From Hevea brasiliensis (lineage: Eukaryota; Streptophyta; Magnoliopsida; Malpighiales; Euphorbiaceae), in NCBI RefSeq assembly GCF_030052815.1, contig NC_079510.1, positions 47,086,725 through 47,150,724 on the forward strand: a stretch of DNA of 64,000 bases, in the 5' to 3' direction. Shown here in pieces: positions 37,104 to 48,637 of the stretch (within the stretch, counting starts at the first letter, position 1; each line of letters starts with the position of its first letter). The translations under genes were made by a program, and so were the position numbers. The notes under the pieces were generated by a model, which saw only the letters and a program-made list of their open reading frames with translations, was not told where the DNA came from and searched no databases.

Positions 37104-39725
37104 TCACCTTGGTCCTGATAGAAAAGATGGCAATACTGGAGTTGTTGTTCCCAACTCTACCTCTCTTCTTATTGCTGCCATTGCTATTGGATTATGGATG
37201 GCGTAGTCTAGGTCAGCTTCCACATCCACAGTGCCTTCTAAGACTTTAACCACAACTGACATGGAAGGCCTCCTTGTGTAATCACTATGCAGACACCAAA
37301 TTGCAACCCTCATCATCTCCACAGCTTCTGACTTGTGCAATTGCATATCCTCACTTCCGTCAACCATATCCTCCAATTGATCCTCCTCAGCTTTTTTCAT
37401 GAAAATTGGAAGTAAATGCTTGAATTCCTCAGTCTGTGACCTATCTAAATTTTTCCTACCACATATTACTTCCATGACTACAATGCCAAAGCTATAAACA
37501 TCTGCCTTCTCCGTGATTACTGAGCTGAACCACTCAGGAGCCAAATACCCAGGAGTTCCTCTCATTGTGGTCACTACATGGCTTTGATCCCTATCAATCA
37601 ACTTAGACAAGCCAAAATCGGATATCTTTGCATGAAGGCCAGCATCCAGTAGTATGTTTTGGGGTTTAATATCCAAATGAACTATTCTCTGTCTGCAATC
37701 TTCATGGAGATAGGCCAGCCCTTTTGCTATGTCTAGAACAATGGTCCTTCTTGTTTGCCAATCTAGAGGAGGTCTCTTGGGCTCTTTATGAAAAATCCAT
37801 TTGTCCAGTGACCCATTACACATGAACTCATACACCAAGAGCCTATGCAATTTTTCTGCACAGAAGCCAATTAGCCTCACCAGGTTGTTATGGTGGATGC
37901 TTCCTATGGTCTTGACCTCTGCCATGAATTCCTTCTTCCCTTGGCCTAAAAAGTCTAGGCGCTTCACAGCAATTTTCTCACCTGTGGCCATGTCTCCTTC
38001 AAAAACTGATCCAAACCCTCCTGCTCCAAGCTTTTTCTGGAAATCTGCAGTTGCTGCTTTTAGTTCTTCATAAGTGAATCTCGTAGGCATTCCTGATAGT
38101 TGATCTAAGTAATCTTCCATTCCATCATCTCCATCAGCTTTCTTCCTAAAAAACACCATCCAAGATAAGCCAGCAATCAGACCTACCAGAAGAAAGGTTG
38201 CTGTGGTTAATCCTGCGATAATTTTTGTTGTCGGAGATCCTTTTCCATGTTCTCCGGTGGTCAAAATTCCATCAACAAGTCTTCCATGGTCTCCAGGATT
38301 TGAATTTGTATCAGAACCTCTTCCGCTCCCATCATCATTTGAAATTTTGATAAAAGCAAATGACTTCAAATAATAGTCGTCTTTTCCTCCATTTATAAGT
38401 GAAAGAACTGGTGAAGGCAAGAGACATTCCCCATATGAAGAATTGTCTTCATACTGAAACAGAGCAACTTTGCATGAACAGTTTTTCAAGCACGTCTGTT
38501 TACAGTTCTCCATGTTTGTTTCATTCACAATTCCACCTTTTCTAGTGAAATAATAGACACCTTCGAGGGGAAGAAGTGAGTGGGATACGGGATTTTCACA
38601 TGTGGTTGGATTAATCTCCTTGCATCTGAAAAGACTGAAATTGCCCTGGGCATTATCTTGAAAAAACCCTCCAGGGCACGAACACTGTCCATTTGAACAG
38701 AGGCCGTAATTACCACAAGACATTGGATAATCACATTCACTTAAAAGATCTCCCAACAGATCAACCGACGCGGAATAATCATCATAAAGTCTGAGATGCC
38801 CATCGGGATTGAATTTCATTTTTGCCGTATTTGAGTTGAGTCGGGTTGAATAATTAGAAAAATCTGTAAAAGGGAAAGTGAACTTATGGCCTTCTGTATT
38901 TAATGCATACACTACGACAGTACCGTTAGCAGTTGGTTGAATGCTTTCAATGGTCGAATTTTCATAGTAATAATAAGGTTGAATGCTTTCAATGGTCGAA
39001 TTTTCATAGTAATAATAATATGAATCTCGTAAGAAATAACTGAAGTAATTATCAGATAGGTAAAAAGCAAACAGACCTTCGGTTGTTAAAGAAAAATAGT
39101 AATCTCCCTCAGACACATTGGTTTCTGAAACACTAGCCACCAGCTTCTTGCCTGGCACCAATTTCTGCCCAGGAAGCAGTGTGTCTGTTGGATGATCAAA
39201 AGATTGCCAAACAGTCTTATTTTTGCTATCATGAAGTACAAGGTTTCCAGTTTCCATCAACTTCATACCCACCACAGACTCGTTAGATGTTCCTGTAGAC
39301 CAAACAAAAGCACCATCTGCATCTCTGATGACCAAATTTCCATCTGCATGTAACGTTAACGTAGCATTCTCACCAACGGGTCTATTTCTGTTCGCTAACC
39401 ATGTTACGTTGTTGATAGACCAAACTTGTTTGAAAGATTCAAAATCTATAAGTGCCTCAGCTAATCCAATAGCCAAGTAGAAGTAATCGTTCCTCCTTTC
39501 TGGGTAGTAAAACCCACAAGCAAATCCAATCCCATATTGAGCATTTGGTTTCTCGTTGGACAGGATTGTTTGATCGTACCCAACTATGTTCAGATTATAA
39601 ATGGTCCACGACGTGGGCAGCTTTACTGTAGGAAAGTAAAGAACTTGGGCTTGCTGGAGGTATGCAAGGGAAAGGAAGATCAAAAGCTGCAGAAGCATAA
39701 CACCATTCAAAGGCCACACAGCCAT
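37104..39725 (-). CDS. G-type lectin S-receptor-like Ser/Thr kinase (SD2-5-like)
   Basis: Intronless gene of 873 aa, usual for this class. A signal peptide covers about 1-27. A bulb-type mannose lectin domain spans about 60-190 (GENATLTLHADGNLVIRDAD). An EGF/PAN-like Cys-rich region covers 330-460 and one transmembrane helix covers about 503-525. The kinase domain (about 562-835) has the glycine loop GAGGFG (567-572), Lys588 in IAVKRL, HLDIKPQN with Asp685, DFG (703-705) and APEW (729-732), so it looks catalytically complete. The residue before the catalytic Asp is Leu, not Arg (non-RD), as in many immune receptor kinases. The protein should sit in the plasma membrane and perceive an extracellular ligand, unknown here. 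A 42-bp in-frame duplication repeats residues 237-250 as 251-264. Truncated 3' copies of the gene lie at 48.5 and 58.0 kb on the same strand. Confidence 0.93.
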   Translation of the reverse strand: MAVWPLNGVMLLQLLIFLSLAYLQQAQVLYFPTVKLPTSWTIYNLNIVGYDQTILSNEKPNAQYGIGFACGFYYPERRNDYFYLAIGLAEALIDFESFKQVWSINNVTWLANRNRPVGENATLTLHADGNLVIRDADGAFVWSTGTSNESVVGMKLMETGNLVLHDSKNKTVWQSFDHPTDTLLPGQKLVPGKKLVASVSETNVSEGDYYFSLTTEGLFAFYLSDNYFSYFLRDSYYYYYENSTIESIQPYYYYENSTIESIQPTANGTVVVYALNTEGHKFTFPFTDFSNYSTRLNSNTAKMKFNPDGHLRLYDDYSASVDLLGDLLSECDYPMSCGNYGLCSNGQCSCPGGFFQDNAQGNFSLFRCKEINPTTCENPVSHSLLPLEGVYYFTRKGGIVNETNMENCKQTCLKNCSCKVALFQYEDNSSYGECLLPSPVLSLINGGKDDYYLKSFAFIKISNDDGSGRGSDTNSNPGDHGRLVDGILTTGEHGKGSPTTKIIAGLTTATFLLVGLIAGLSWMVFFRKKADGDDGMEDYLDQLSGMPTRFTYEELKAATADFQKKLGAGGFGSVFEGDMATGEKIAVKRLDFLGQGKKEFMAEVKTIGSIHHNNLVRLIGFCAEKLHRLLVYEFMCNGSLDKWIFHKEPKRPPLDWQTRRTIVLDIAKGLAYLHEDCRQRIVHLDIKPQNILLDAGLHAKISDFGLSKLIDRDQSHVVTTMRGTPGYLAPEWFSSVITEKADVYSFGIVVMEVICGRKNLDRSQTEEFKHLLPIFMKKAEEDQLEDMVDGSEDMQLHKSEAVEMMRVAIWCLHSDYTRRPSMSVVVKVLEGTVDVEADLDYAIHNPIAMAAIRREVELGTTTPVLPSFLSGPR
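38934..39017 (-). repeat. 42-bp in-frame tandem duplication in the receptor kinase ectodomain
   Basis: Two consecutive 42-bp units encode YYYYENSTIESIQP twice (residues 237-250 and 251-264). Each unit adds one NST glycosylation sequon. At DNA level the units are essentially identical, so the duplication is recent. Confidence 0.9.
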
Positions 39726-40036
39726 GAGTTTGTGTTATTGACTATTGAGGAGATGGTATGTTAATGAAGCAGATTTCCACGTACTTCGCATGGATAGCTT
39801 CATATCTGTAGTCAGGAGTGAAAAATATCCATCTTTCTTGATTAAGTGTGTTTATCGTGTCTGAAGGGTTCATTAAATCGCTATTGTCCTAATTTATTTT
39901 CTTTTTGGTAAGTAATTTTAATCTAGTTAATACGGATGTGATCCCATTTCTTATTGATTAGAATTTAACTGTGTTAAAAAATATGAACTGTGTTAAAAAA
40001 TATTTCATGATTATCTAAAAATCATGAATACACTAA

Positions 40037-40854
40037 GCCTCTGTTTGGATGGGGCGAGGGAAGGGTAATTAATAGAAGGATAAGGGAGGGTAAGGAAGGG
40101 GAAGGGTGAAGAGGGTTACAATACAAAAAATCTCATGTTTAGAAAGAGGTGAATTAATGGAAAGATAAGGAAAGGTAATGTATATTCTTCATGTTTAGAA
40201 AGAGGTGAAAGAAGGATAAATAATTATTAGAAGTACAAAAATATTCTTTTTTATTAGATAATTTATTAAATGGTAAACTCATTATGATAAATCTTAAATT
40301 TGCAAATAATAATGGTCCACTATAATTAAATCATAAAATTAATAAATCAAAACAATAATGCACAAATCTAATAAAGATTGAATAAAAAATGGATTATTTA
40401 GAAAAAAAATGATAATTGAAGTATAATAATTGAAACAAATTATTGAAAGAATAAATAAAAAAAATGATAATTGAAATATAATAATTATAGCAAACTATTT
40501 AAAAACAAATGATTGAAAGTAGAGAAACTATGTATGACCACATGAGAGAGAAAATATTTATTTGTAGTGGTACATTAGGTTTATTTTTAATTAGTATAAT
40601 TAGATTTTTAATAAAAAATTAAGGATACAATAGAAAAATAAAAAATAAAATAATTTTCAGCTATCACCTCCCCCTGCTTACACCCCAATTTAAGGTGTAA
40701 AAAAAATTGGGATTTGAGGGGTAAGGGAGGGTAAGCCTTACTCTTACTTACCCTTATCTTTTACTAACTCACCTCTTCCCAAACAGGGATAAAATAGTTA
40801 CTTACCCCTCCTTACCCTTATTTACTCTTCCCTTACCCCCACCCAAACAAAGCG
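40037..40854. mobile_element. Tourist-like MITE (PIF/Harbinger type), 818 bp
   Basis: The left end GCCTCTGTTTGGATGGGG and the reverse complement of the right end CGCTTTGTTTGGGTGGGG form terminal inverted repeats extending about 35 bp into GGGAAG(G/A)GTAA. The 3-bp direct repeat TAA at 40034-40036 and 40855-40857 is the target-site duplication of PIF/Harbinger elements. The interior is AT-rich, with further AGGGTAAGG/CCTTACCCT inverted motifs. There is no transposase, so it is non-autonomous. Confidence 0.8.
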
Positions 40855-40857
40855 TAA

Positions 40858-41386
40858 GTAAATGTGTTGGAGTGTGCTTATAGAATTATTTCATAAAGAA
40901 ATTTAATATATATAAATAGTAAAAATTTAATGCATAATCTTAATCTTAATATTCAATTTATATTTTTGAATAATCTCATTTTTCAATTATTCAACCATTT
41001 TATTTTATTAAATTCGATATTAGTCAGATTAGTCAACATTTATATATTTCGATGTAATAATAAAAAGTTATTTGTAATAGGTAGATTTATTGATTGGTTA
41101 ACTAGTCACATTTTATAATTCATGAAATGGATTAAATTGATATTAGGAAAAAAGAAATGGAGAAAACCATAAAATGTCTAATATTTATTTAGTATGCATA
41201 ATAAGAAGTTGTACCGAAGGAGAAAGTACCTGTATTGCATTTGCCACACCCATAGATGACCCCTCTATCACACACCATGATTAGGGGTAAATTTATTGAT
41301 GAACTTCAAGTTTTCAAAATTTTAATAAATTCAGTTTGTTTAATTAACATTTTATCTCAAACGTTTTGAAAAGTCAAACAACTTGT
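40858..41386. other. AT-rich spacer, no gene seen
   Basis: Low-complexity AT-rich DNA between the MITE and the first degenerate copy of the downstream array. Nothing recognisable. Confidence 0.5.
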
Positions 41387-42100
41387 GTTTATTATAAAGT
41401 ATCTTACTTATCTATCAAACTTAAAAATTCAACCAAATTTAAGATATTGGACCTGCTTTAAAAAGAAAAATACATCACAGAAGGAAAGTATTATGAGACA
41501 AAGCATGTTCCTAGCAATTACCTGGATTAAGATGTTAATGTAGAAGGTTTCTCAATGTCAACTACGTGTTAGACTTTCATTTACTTTTTTTAAATCACTT
41601 TCACTCGTCAGTCTATTTAAATTGATAAATTATTAAATGCATTGAGTAAATGTGCATCTTCACTCACCAAATAATGAATTCTATTTTCATAATTTTATTG
41701 CGTAATTATTTTTATATGAATGATTGATGCACTATTTTTTACTACACTAAATATATTCTATAATTTACCACTCAAATTGGTGTAAATAGGTGAGACTGTT
41801 TAATAATAAAAATTGAAAAGGGCCTTTTTGTTTTAAAAAAAGGAAAAAGAAAATACTCTTAATAACGATAATGAAAATCGACATATGAGTTCACTGGAAA
41901 TTTCTGAGAAAAATGATCACCTATCGTTGCTCTTTCGTATTGAAAAGCCTAACAGTGTATATACATATGAGATAGCAAACTTTAGAATTTATTTACAATA
42001 CTCTTAATTTTATATTTTTCTCTTATTTAAAATATCAATAAAAAAGTATTATAAATAATAATATAAAAATAATATTTAATCCAAGATATAAAATCCCTTC
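41387..42100. repeat. Degenerate array copy 1
   Basis: The stretch CTTAAAAATTCAACCAAATT through AATCACTTTCACTCGTCA (41420-41620) is a diverged copy of 42326-42520 and 58450-58660. TTGCTCTTTCGTATTGAAAA near 41930 matches 47838 and 57292 in the duplicated segments. The copy is the most decayed of the array and lacks the GC-richer island. Confidence 0.6.
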
Positions 42101-42289
42101 TAGGAGTTACTATTTACTTTTAAAAAAAAAATTACACATAATTTTATTTTAGATTTAAGCATTATTTTTTATTTTCACAATATTATTTGACTTAATATTT
42201 ATGTTGAGCTCAATATTTTATTTTAAAATTTGGGGGAAAAAAAATTAGTTTTCCTTAAAATTTGAAGGATATTATTATAAATAAGTATA

Positions 42290-42890
42290 ATTTTCACTGA
42301 AAAGGGAAGCTATTGAAATATGTTAGATTTAAAAATTCAAACAAATTTAAGGTATTGAATCTACTTTAAAAAGAAAAATGCATCCTAGAAGGAAATATTA
42401 TTGGGTAAGACATGGATTAGAATGTTAATGTAGAATGCTTCTCAACATCAAATATATGTTTACATAGTTAATGAAGACTTTTATTTACTTTTCTTAAATC
42501 ACTTTCACTCATTATTCTATTTAAATTGATAATTTTAATTTAATTATATTTTTATGATATTAAAATTTTTATATCATACATAATTTAAAACTATTTTTTT
42601 TTTTTACCAATTCAAAAGTTTATTATTTATATATTATAAATTATATATTTTTTCTACACTAATAAATATGATTAGAAATATGACGACCCATCCATTGATG
42701 GCCACGGACAGAGAAGTTTGGGGCAGGAAGCAGAAGACTTGTAGGATTGCCTTTTGGTGGAGGCCAAGTCTTTGGCAGGACTCGTAGACTTCTTGCGCTT
42801 TTCGTTTTTTTTAGTCGACTTCGCTGTAGAAAATTGGTCCGTTGTGGAAAATCTGTGCACGCAACTGGGCATATATATACACTTAATTAA
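42290..42890. repeat. Degenerate array copy 2, with GC-richer island
   Basis: This starts at GGGAAGCTATTGAAATATG and runs through AATCACTTTCACTCATTA to the conserved island (about 42680-42872). The island on the minus strand holds a short frame starting MPSCVHRFSTTDQF. Relative to copies 3 and 4 it has eight rather than seven T in one run (plus strand near 42805-42812), which shifts the minus-strand frame. Confidence 0.65.
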
Positions 42891-43230
42891 AAAAAAATAA
42901 TAAATTAATATTTTAAGTGAATTTTTAATAATTTTAAATAAAATTATTATAATTTTATATAATATGATATATATAAATTAGTTGGATATATACATTCGCA
43001 ATAGTAAAACCCACTTTTCATTATTTTCAGCAAGGCATGTAAAAAAATCTGAACCCACGATATATGAGCTAAGAAAAAATCGCAAAGTCTTCTAAATAGG
43101 TTGTAAATTTAAATTAATGAAATTATTTTTTAAAATGTAAATTTAAAAACTTTTATAATAATTTTTCATTATAATTCAATTTTTTAATCAAATTAATTCG
43201 CTGAAATCCAAAACGCGTAGAATTCAGAAA

Positions 43231-43276
<46 letters not shown>
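43231..43276. repeat. (ATT)n microsatellite
   Basis: Uninterrupted ATT repeats over about 46 bp, just before the left edge of the duplicated segment. Confidence 0.9.
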
Positions 43277-44087
43277 TGTTAAAATTTCCTTAAAATTTGA
43301 AATTTTCACCGAAAAGAGAAGCTATTGAAATATGCTAAAAGCAGCCTTTTTTGAATTATCATTTTCCAAATGCATACTAAATACAGAAAAAAAAGGAGAA
43401 ATTATAATGTATCCAATCCTGCGCATCAAATGCATGCATTCAGCTGAAAGATCAAATCTTACTTTTTTTATTTTAATTTATTATATAATATAAATTTATT
43501 TATTAAAAATAAATTATAAATTAGAATTATAAATTTCAAATATAATTTTAATAAATATAATATTTTTAAATTATAATATTTAAATATATAAATAAAAACA
43601 AATTAATTTTTAATAAAAAAATAATATATTATTATATTTTTTTTAATAATATATGATTCCATTTCTTATTAATTAAAATTGACTATGTTAAAAAATATTT
43701 TATAATTATTTGAAAATTATGAATATACAAAGTACATGTCAGGAGTGTCCTTTTAGAATTATTTAATGAAAAAAATTTAATCTCAATATATATAAATTGA
43801 ATTAATAATAACTAAAAAAAAGGATACAAAAATGATTTTTAAAAATCTTATTATTATTAATATTATTATTATTAGATTAATATCAACTTTCATAATATAA
43901 TATGAATAAAATAATATTAACAAATTTATTAAAAGAAATGGATGGAAAATTAGATGCATTTTTTTTATTATAAGTCTTATTAAAAAAAAAAAAACTAAAC
44001 ATCACGTTTGTTTGCTTTTTATTTAAGGAGAAATAATTTTAAATAAAATTATTTTGTACAATAATATTTATTATTTTTAAAAAATAT

Positions 44088-46672
44088 TGTCACGACCCAT
44101 CCTATGGGCCGGACCGGCACTAGGACCTGGGCCAGCCTAAAGCCCCCGAGGCCCGTAGTAAGCCTTAACTATTCATTAACCCAACTCTAAGGCCCATTTG
44201 GGCCCAATTTCAAGAAAACAAACGGACAGAGTCCGGCCATAAAATGGACTTTCCAACGGGGAGTTTTTGACTCACCCGACCTGTAAACACAATAAATACT
44301 CAATTGGGGAGCTCAGCTCACCCTCCACATACTCATCAACATAAAATAAATGGGAGCTCAGCTCCCTCATCCAATCCATCAACATGCATAACATATTTAA
44401 GTTTACAGGTCCAACATGATAAAAATATTACAGACCAAATTCAAATAAATACTGCTAACACATGCGGAAATTCTAGGAGTAATTAAAATTACACAATATT
44501 GATAAACAACCTGCGAGGTAGAAAAGCAGGTTAACCCAGAAACAAATATCCTCCTGTGGCCTGTAAAAATTTTTGAACAGGAGTGAGCGTTCGACTCAGA
44601 GAGTAAAATATCAATCTTAACTATAATCTCTATAACTATCTGAAACTAATGCAACTCAGAGTGAAATGCAACATCAACACCATATTCACATCATAGCATC
44701 AAAAAGGTAATTTGGAGCACTCACACACCTGTAACATCATTCATAGTATATGGAGCCGATCCCCTATACGACTCTCTTAAATCCAATCTGTGCCAAAGAA
44801 CTCAAATTCGGACTTCCACTTAAATACCAAATCGGGTCCCAGAAGAACTCAAGCCGTGTCTACCCCAAGGACCGGTCCCAATGAAGAACTCAAGCCGTGT
44901 CTACCCGTCCTATCCATAGTCCACACCACATCACACGACGCCAACGCACGCACACCGCCTCCAAATTACCACAACAACACTCATGGCACATTAACAGCTT
45001 ATCAATGCAACATAATTCGTGCCTAGAGTTTAACTACATAAATATATGCATATAAGTGATGCATGGGCATGCCGAACATATAATAATATCGAAATTACGA
45101 TTAAAATTAATATTTTACTCACGCACTTGACGACAAATTACCGTGGGCCGGGCGGAGGAAGAAGGTCATCCGGCCACCACGACAATCATATTACATTTAT
45201 TTAATACAATCGACTCAATACAACAAGGAAAAAGACCAATTACGTCATAAGTCGTCGAAAATCGGCAGAGTCTCCCTATACCTAGGACCTACCCGACCGC
45301 AAAAGGGCTAAAAACGCACTTCTATATTCACAATCCACATATCAACAGTTCAATCATATCACACAGCCCCTCCCCGCCCATCAAATCAATCACCCATCAC
45401 AATACGCAAAATTTCAATTTAGTCCTTATTATTGATCATTTTGCAAACTGCCCAAACAAGCTCTAAAAATTATAAAACTTTGCCTCATGTCCATAGCAAT
45501 ATTACTAAGCTATTGCAAAAAGAATCGTAATTTTCTAAGCTACCACGAATATTTTATGGATTTTTAATCCTATTTAAGAACTATAAAATTTCGTAAAAAC
45601 AAGGTTCTGGTTTAACTTTTCCGATTCAGACTTCGGAACGCGCTCGACGCCCGACAATGGGGCTAGCCAAAACCTCGATCCACGGGAACTTTTCCAGAAC
45701 GGTCCGTTCGCCTAATTTTGCGCATCGGTCAACTGTCGAATTTCCGCGAATCGAGGATACCTACACGAAGCCCATAACACGGGGGTTAGTACATAAATTT
45801 TTCAGAATTTTCTAAGCTCATTTAATGCTCGAAAATACACTGCGAAGTTCCGTGGGACCCACCGAAAAACGGTGTCGGAAAAATTCGAAATTTATGTCGT
45901 TGCGAAGCTCTCGACGAATGGAGCGTGCTGGTGGCCTCGGTTTCCTCGTGGGATTCACGGTTTTCGAGAAATTTAGCCCAAAAGTCGAAATGGGCTAAAA
46001 TCTTCCCGAGCAAAAATCGGACAATCCGCTTGATGGATTTCGGCGTTCTTGGTGTCTATGGAAAGCTCTCGCCGAGTAGATGGTTTTGGACACAAGACCC
46101 GGTCCAATCGGTGACCGGATCGGCCGGATTTGGCCGAGGAAGCTGAAGCGGCGCGGCGCGCGCAGGGGACCTTCGCGCGGCGTCATTGCTCAGGCGCTAC
46201 TGGCCGATGGCCGAGAGTGAGCGCCGGCGAGGGGAGGACGCAGGGGAGGGGAGGAGAGAGAAAAGAGAGAGAGAAGGGGAGAGCGTCGCGCGCGGGAGGA
46301 AGAGGAAGAAAAAGAGAAGAGACCTGTCCGATTCGACCGGTCCGATCCGGTCCGGTTCGATTCGGCCGGTTCGATTCGAAATACAAAATTTTGAATTTTT
46401 ACTCTGTCTCGGGACCGAAAACGAGGTCCAAAAATTCCGAAAAAATTCCCGAAAACTCAGAAAAATACGTAGACTCCAAATATATTTTTAGTTTTGCCAC
46501 GTGGTCTTTGCCACGTGGTCTTTAAATTAATTTTTAAAAATCATCAAAGTTTATATTTTCGGAAAATCGAACCCGATTTTTGAAATCCGAAAAATCTCAA
46601 AAAAATTCCTAAAATTCAAATAAAATTAAAATACCAAAAATACTCATAAATAATAAAATTTGGGGTGTTACA
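44088..46672. mobile_element. Solo LTR (Ty3/Gypsy-type termini), long form
   Basis: The element starts TGTCACGACCC, ends GGGGTGTTACA and is flanked by AATAT at 44083-44087 and 46673-46677. The empty site (AAAAAATATAGACT, near 56124-56135) is preserved in the right copy of the segmental duplication, which proves the insertion and its exact ends. Length is 2585 bp with no gag/pol. Compared with 543-2294 it has an extra 0.8 kb near the 3' end (about 45790-46650), GC-rich around 46050-46380 with a GA-rich tract at 46240-46320. The open frames in that part are composition artefacts. Confidence 0.92.
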
Positions 46673-47110
46673 AATATAGACTAATAAATTTTTATATGTT
46701 CTAAATAAATATAAATTTATGTTATTATAAAATGAAATATGACTATCCTTAATATATTTATAAATTAATATTTATTGTGTTCAATATAAATTTATATGAA
46801 TTGAGATTTAAATTAAAATAATATAATTAATGTTTTAGAATTTATTTATTTATGTTATTTATATATATAATTTATTTCATAGGCTGATTTTCCACGAGAT
46901 TAAATTTTATAAGGAAATTAATAATGCAAAATATTGATATAATTTAATAATTAATTTTAATTATGAAAAATGCATTTAAGCTAACAATCTTAATTTAATT
47001 ATATTTTTATGGTATTAAAATTTTTTATATCATAAATAATTTAAAACTATTTTTTTAACCAATTCAAAAGTTTATTATTTATATATTATAAATTATATAT
47101 TTTTTCTACA

Positions 47111-47323
47111 CTAATAAATATGATTAGAAATATGACGACCCATCCATGGATGGCCATGGACAGAGAAGTTTGGGGCAGGAAGCAGAAGACTTGTAGGATT
47201 GCCTTTTGGTAGAGGCCAAGTCTTTGGCAGGACTCGTAGACTTCTTGCGCTTTTCGTTTTTTTAGTCGACTTCGCTGTGGAAAATTGGTCCGTTGTGGAA
47301 AATCTGTGCACGCAGCTGGGCAT
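47111..47323 (-). repeat. Conserved GC-richer island, copy 3, with a 70-codon frame
   Basis: A block of about 200 bp, much less AT-rich than its surroundings, is nearly identical at 42672-42872, 47111-47323 and 56564-56776, and partly at 58969-59085. On the minus strand it holds a frame beginning MPSCVHRFSTTDQFSTAKST with basic and proline-rich content. A one-base indel changes the frame between copies, so it is probably not a maintained protein. It may be an exon remnant of an unidentified gene carried by the duplications. Confidence 0.55.
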
Positions 47324-47876
47324 TTATATACACTTAATTAAAAAAATTAATAAATTAATTTAACAATATTTAAATTATATTATTAATTTTGTCTACTATA
47401 AAGTGAAATCGGAAATTAGATTACATTAAATAAGTATAAACTAAAAGTTAATATAAACATACATTTAATTTATCTTGAAAAAGTAAAATATATATTATAA
47501 AAATTATGAATAAATTTAATATTTCATATTTACATGCATATATAACTAAAAAATTATGCTTTAAAGACTAGTATAACTTTAAATTTTTAACTAAAATTTT
47601 AGATTTAAGTAATAGTAATATTTTATAATAAAAATTACTTAAAATAAAATTTTCAAAATACTAAAACTATTTATATCAATACAGAAAAAAATTGATATAT
47701 ACTTTATGATATAAAAAATTATAAAATATAAAAATAATTTAGTAATTTAAGTTAACAAAATAAATTATTGGCATAATTAGTTATTCATAGCATAATTTAA
47801 AAAAGTCAAATGACAATCATGAAATATATGAGTTCATTGCTCTTTCGTATTGAATTGCCCTAATAGTAAACGCAGA

Positions 47877-47954
47877 ATGGAGCAGTGGTAGGGTTCGGGC
47901 GATTGGCTGTGAAGCCCAATAAGCCGTTTCTACGCATATCAAACACTACTCCAT
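47877..47954. other. Predicted 78-nt hairpin, left copy
   Basis: ATGGAGCAGTG pairs with CACTACTCCAT (one C-A mismatch), and an inner stem pairs GGC-ATTGG with CCAAT-GCC. The counterpart at 57331-57408 pairs perfectly on the outer arm. Function unknown; it may be a small foldback element or part of an RNA. Confidence 0.4.
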
Positions 47955-48498
47955 AGTCTATTCAACAAAAACAAATGTATTGAAAAAAAAAAAAAAAAGC
48001 TCAAAAAATGATCTGAAGCAAGGATCACTCCTTCATCCTTACAAGAAATTGGGATTATGGTGGAGATTTTTCATCGAAGAGCAAGGTGGGGCAGATGTCT
48101 CTGTAGGAAGTTTTCGTTTTTTTTTTTTTTTTTTTTAATTTAATTTAACTTATTATTATATAATATAAATTTATTTTTTAAAAACTATATTATAAATTAG
48201 AAATATAAATTTTAGATATAATTTTAATAATATAAATATTTTTTTATTAAATTATAATATTTAAATATAAAAATAAATTAAAACAGATAAGAAGTTAATA
48301 ATAGGAAAAAAAATGCTAATTCAACTACTAAATTTTATGCATAGTTTGATGCTCGAAAACTCACATTACAATTATCAATTAAACCAGCACACAAGTAAGC
48401 ATAACGTAACCTTGAATGGATCGAAGGAAAATATAAACCAGAAGTCTAAGGCACAAAAAGAAATAGAAAACCATTATTTATTACAAAATCATCATTCT

Positions 48499-48633
48499 TC
48501 ACCTTGGTCCCTGATAGAATAAATGGCGATGATGGAGCTGTAACTCTGCCTCTTTTCTTATTGCTGCTGTTGCCGTTGGATTATGGATGTTGTAGTCTAG
48601 GTCAGCTTCCACATCCATACTGCCTTCTAAGAC
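48499..48633 (-). pseudogene. Truncated 3' end of a lectin receptor kinase, left copy
   Basis: The minus strand encodes LEGSMDVEADLDYNIHNPTA and on to the stop, matching the last 45 or so residues of the intact kinase (LEGTVDVEADLDYAIHNPIA). The frame is lost after AELQ by small indels, one of them an extra C near 48511. About 45 bp of 3' flank also match. At 48633 the kinase homology stops abruptly and LTR-like sequence begins, so the rest of the gene is gone. It is non-functional. Confidence 0.88.
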
Positions 48634-48637
48634 ACCT

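Noticed and set aside
46130..46525. Arg/Glu-rich 131-codon frame and its overlapping frames
   Set aside because: They sit in the GA/GC-rich part of a solo LTR and reflect composition, not a protein.
47871..47960. tRNA-like gene in the hairpin region
   Set aside because: GGTTCGGGCGATT superficially resembles a T-loop, but no cloverleaf or acceptor stem of proper spacing can be drawn.
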